This document shows, piece after piece, positions 31,642-32,867 of a stretch of 32,867 bases of DNA (positions are counted from its first letter, which is position 1; every line of letters starts with the position of its first letter). The notes beneath the pieces are model-generated. The model worked only from the letters and a program-made list of their open reading frames with translations, was not told the DNA's origin and searched no databases. The translations under genes and the position numbers were made by a program. Origin of the DNA: Candidatus Thorarchaeota archaeon (GTDB taxonomy: Archaea > Asgardarchaeota > Thorarchaeia > Thorarchaeales > Thorarchaeaceae); contig SOKL01000140.1 in the NCBI GenBank assembly GCA_004376265.1, forward strand, positions 1-32,867. The letters are read 5' to 3'.

Positions 31642-32835
31642 CTAGAAGAATGATGGTGCGGTTTCGCTAACTGTTGTGGGTCCCTTCATCTTGGCTGTTC
31701 TTTTCGGTGATAATACTTCAACCAGTTTGTAATCTTTTGATCCCATACCAAGTTTCTCACCATATGCGACAGAAATGTATGGATTCTTCATTGGACCATT
31801 TATCCTCTGGAAGGGGTGCAGCTCTGGTCCATTATGCAATCTTACAAATGGTGGAACCATACTCTCAATTAGATCTTGTTTTCCAATCAAATCAAGACTA
31901 GCCTGCTCCACAGCAATGATATCTCTACTTCCAAGAACACCAATATCATTGACGATTTGTGGTAGAGCCATACCCCAACAATCACAAAACGGTGTGATAT
32001 CGATGAGGAAATTTAGGAAGAACCGCTTATTTTCATCGAATGTCTTGAGAATCTCATTTGCACCAATCGCCATCAGTTCTTGAAACAGTGAGAAGTTCTC
32101 CTGTTTTAGTTCGAGACACCCAACTCCTTCATCCGCTTTTATACAGTCCTTGCACTGGTTACACATACCAAAGGAAAGTGTTAGCTTGTGTTTTTTCTCA
32201 TCATACTTGATGCAATCCTCTTTGCATGCCTTCACAAGTTTCTTTGCGTGTTCAGGTGTACATTTCTCAGCATCCCAATATGGAATCGATTGCTCAACAC
32301 CATGTATCTTAGTCCATCGAGAAGGTCCGTGATATCCTCCGAGTGCGATATTCTTGATAGCACCACCAAAGCCGCACGAATTGTGTCCTTTCACATGTGA
32401 AAGGTCGATGAGAACATCAGCATCGGAAAGAACTCCTCCGATCTTTAGAGTATCAACATTGTGGAAGTTGACTTCAAAATCGTAGGTATAACCGTCTTTG
32501 ATACCTGCGACAGGAATTATTGGGCATCCACAAGTCTCCTGTGTGTATCCCCGCTCCACAGCGTTATAGACTGCGGTGGGATTGTCAGTGATGAATGGGT
32601 ATCCTCCAACGTCTTTAACAGCTTTTACAATTCTCCTGACAAAGAATACTGGTATAGTCTGATATCCATCATTGAAACCAAGGTGCATCTTGATCGCGAC
32701 CTTGTCCTTCTTGTCAATTGTCTTGAAGTTCAGTTTCTTCATAACTTCGTCCACTTTGGCTCCGAAAGCAGCCCACCTAGCAGTGTTGCCTGCGATAACA
32801 GATCCAAAGTAAACTCTCGAGGGTCCAGCGCTCAT
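31642..32835 (-). CDS. DUF362-domain protein with Cys-rich Fe-S-like insert
   Basis: Protein of 397 residues of the DUF362 family, common in archaea. The family core is visible: VAIKMHLGFNDGYQTIPVFFVRRIVKAVKDVGGYPFITDNPT, then DADVLIDLSHVKGHNSCGFGGAIKNIALGG. The usual ferredoxin region follows as Cys-x11-Cys-x3-Cys (about 193-210), then C-x2-C-x2-C-x8-C in MCNQCKDCIKADEGVGC. The first cluster is therefore incomplete compared with a regular CxxCxxC pair, and only the second looks able to hold a 4Fe-4S centre. The C-terminal part DIGVLGSRDIIAVEQASLDLI completes the family. The role is unproven (electron transfer or enzyme maturation). ATG 32835 is chosen for its TATA spacing. Confidence 0.83.
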   Translation of the reverse strand: MSAGPSRVYFGSVIAGNTARWAAFGAKVDEVMKKLNFKTIDKKDKVAIKMHLGFNDGYQTIPVFFVRRIVKAVKDVGGYPFITDNPTAVYNAVERGYTQETCGCPIIPVAGIKDGYTYDFEVNFHNVDTLKIGGVLSDADVLIDLSHVKGHNSCGFGGAIKNIALGGYHGPSRWTKIHGVEQSIPYWDAEKCTPEHAKKLVKACKEDCIKYDEKKHKLTLSFGMCNQCKDCIKADEGVGCLELKQENFSLFQELMAIGANEILKTFDENKRFFLNFLIDITPFCDCWGMALPQIVNDIGVLGSRDIIAVEQASLDLIGKQDLIESMVPPFVRLHNGPELHPFQRINGPMKNPYISVAYGEKLGMGSKDYKLVEVLSPKRTAKMKGPTTVSETAPSFF

Positions 32836-32855
32836 AATGTAGTACCTATCAATTG

Positions 32856-32866
32856 CCCATTAAAAT
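32856..32866 (-). promoter_or_regulatory. TATA box for DUF362 gene
   Basis: ATTTTAATGGG on the minus strand is centred about 26 nt before ATG 32835, with no ribosome-binding site between, so this is another probable leaderless start. It lies at the window edge, so further upstream elements cannot be seen. Confidence 0.5.
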
Positions 32867-32867
32867 G

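Overview
The window reads as a chromosomal segment of an archaeon, most probably an Asgard archaeon of the Thorarchaeia/Lokiarchaeia type. The case rests on several signs. TATA-like boxes lie about 20-30 nt in front of many ATG, GTG and TTG starts. There is an F420 biosynthesis ligase (CofE). Large surface proteins carry a signal peptide and a single C-terminal membrane anchor. Leucine-rich-repeat proteins are built on an 'IDLSPL' unit. Eukaryote-like modules occur, including a single gelsolin-like domain and B-box-type zinc modules. No rRNA gene, tRNA, CRISPR array or insertion sequence was recognised. Lineage is inferred from gene content only.

Layout. 1-2.8 kb: a heavy-metal P1B ATPase (cut by the window edge) and its ArsR-type repressor run leftward, and a PAS-PAS histidine kinase with a C-terminal thioredoxin-like domain runs rightward from the shared intergenic region. 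2.9-7.4 kb: a YbjN-like protein, a bacterial-PH-type membrane protein, two tandem 24-residue-repeat LRR proteins, a small secreted anchored protein and a coiled-coil winged-helix protein. 7.5-8.8 kb: a TlpA-like thioredoxin with a CcdA electron carrier. 8.8-10.2 kb: cofE overlapping an ECF-type S component, leftward. 10.2-10.6 kb: a 35-residue C2H2 zinc-finger microprotein with its own terminator, divergent from a 773-residue surface protein (10.6-12.9 kb) that ends in a strong terminator. 13.0-15.6 kb: a methyltransferase and adenine deaminase. 15.6-18.0 kb: two overlapping membrane genes that share a zinc-ribbon/B-box module. 18.1-20.5 kb: a tiny Cys-rich membrane protein, a VIT1/CCC1-like transporter, a D-cysteine desulfhydrase-family PLP enzyme and an apparently truncated ICMT-like protein. 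20.5-24.5 kb: an unknown protein, the gelsolin-like protein, a winged-helix protein overlapping a DDAH-type hydrolase, a convergent amidohydrolase, and a secreted-protein gene broken by a TAA codon. 24.5-28.3 kb: an SsnA-like amidohydrolase, a HEAT-like/winged-helix protein and a Lys-rich partner, probably one operon. 28.4-32.8 kb: an 844-residue surface protein with three glutamine-amidotransferase-like modules, a basic coiled-coil protein and a DUF362 protein.

Themes. Thiol/redox chemistry recurs (kinase-thioredoxin, TlpA-CcdA, Cys-rich zinc proteins), and metal handling is represented by the P1B ATPase/ArsR and VIT1. Deamination or hydrolysis of nitrogen compounds is prominent (adenine deaminase, DDAH, two amidohydrolases, the PLP enzyme). 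The least-explained items are the kinase-thioredoxin fusion, the single-domain gelsolin, the paired zinc-ribbon/B-box membrane genes, the C2H2 microprotein and the cofE/ECF pairing.
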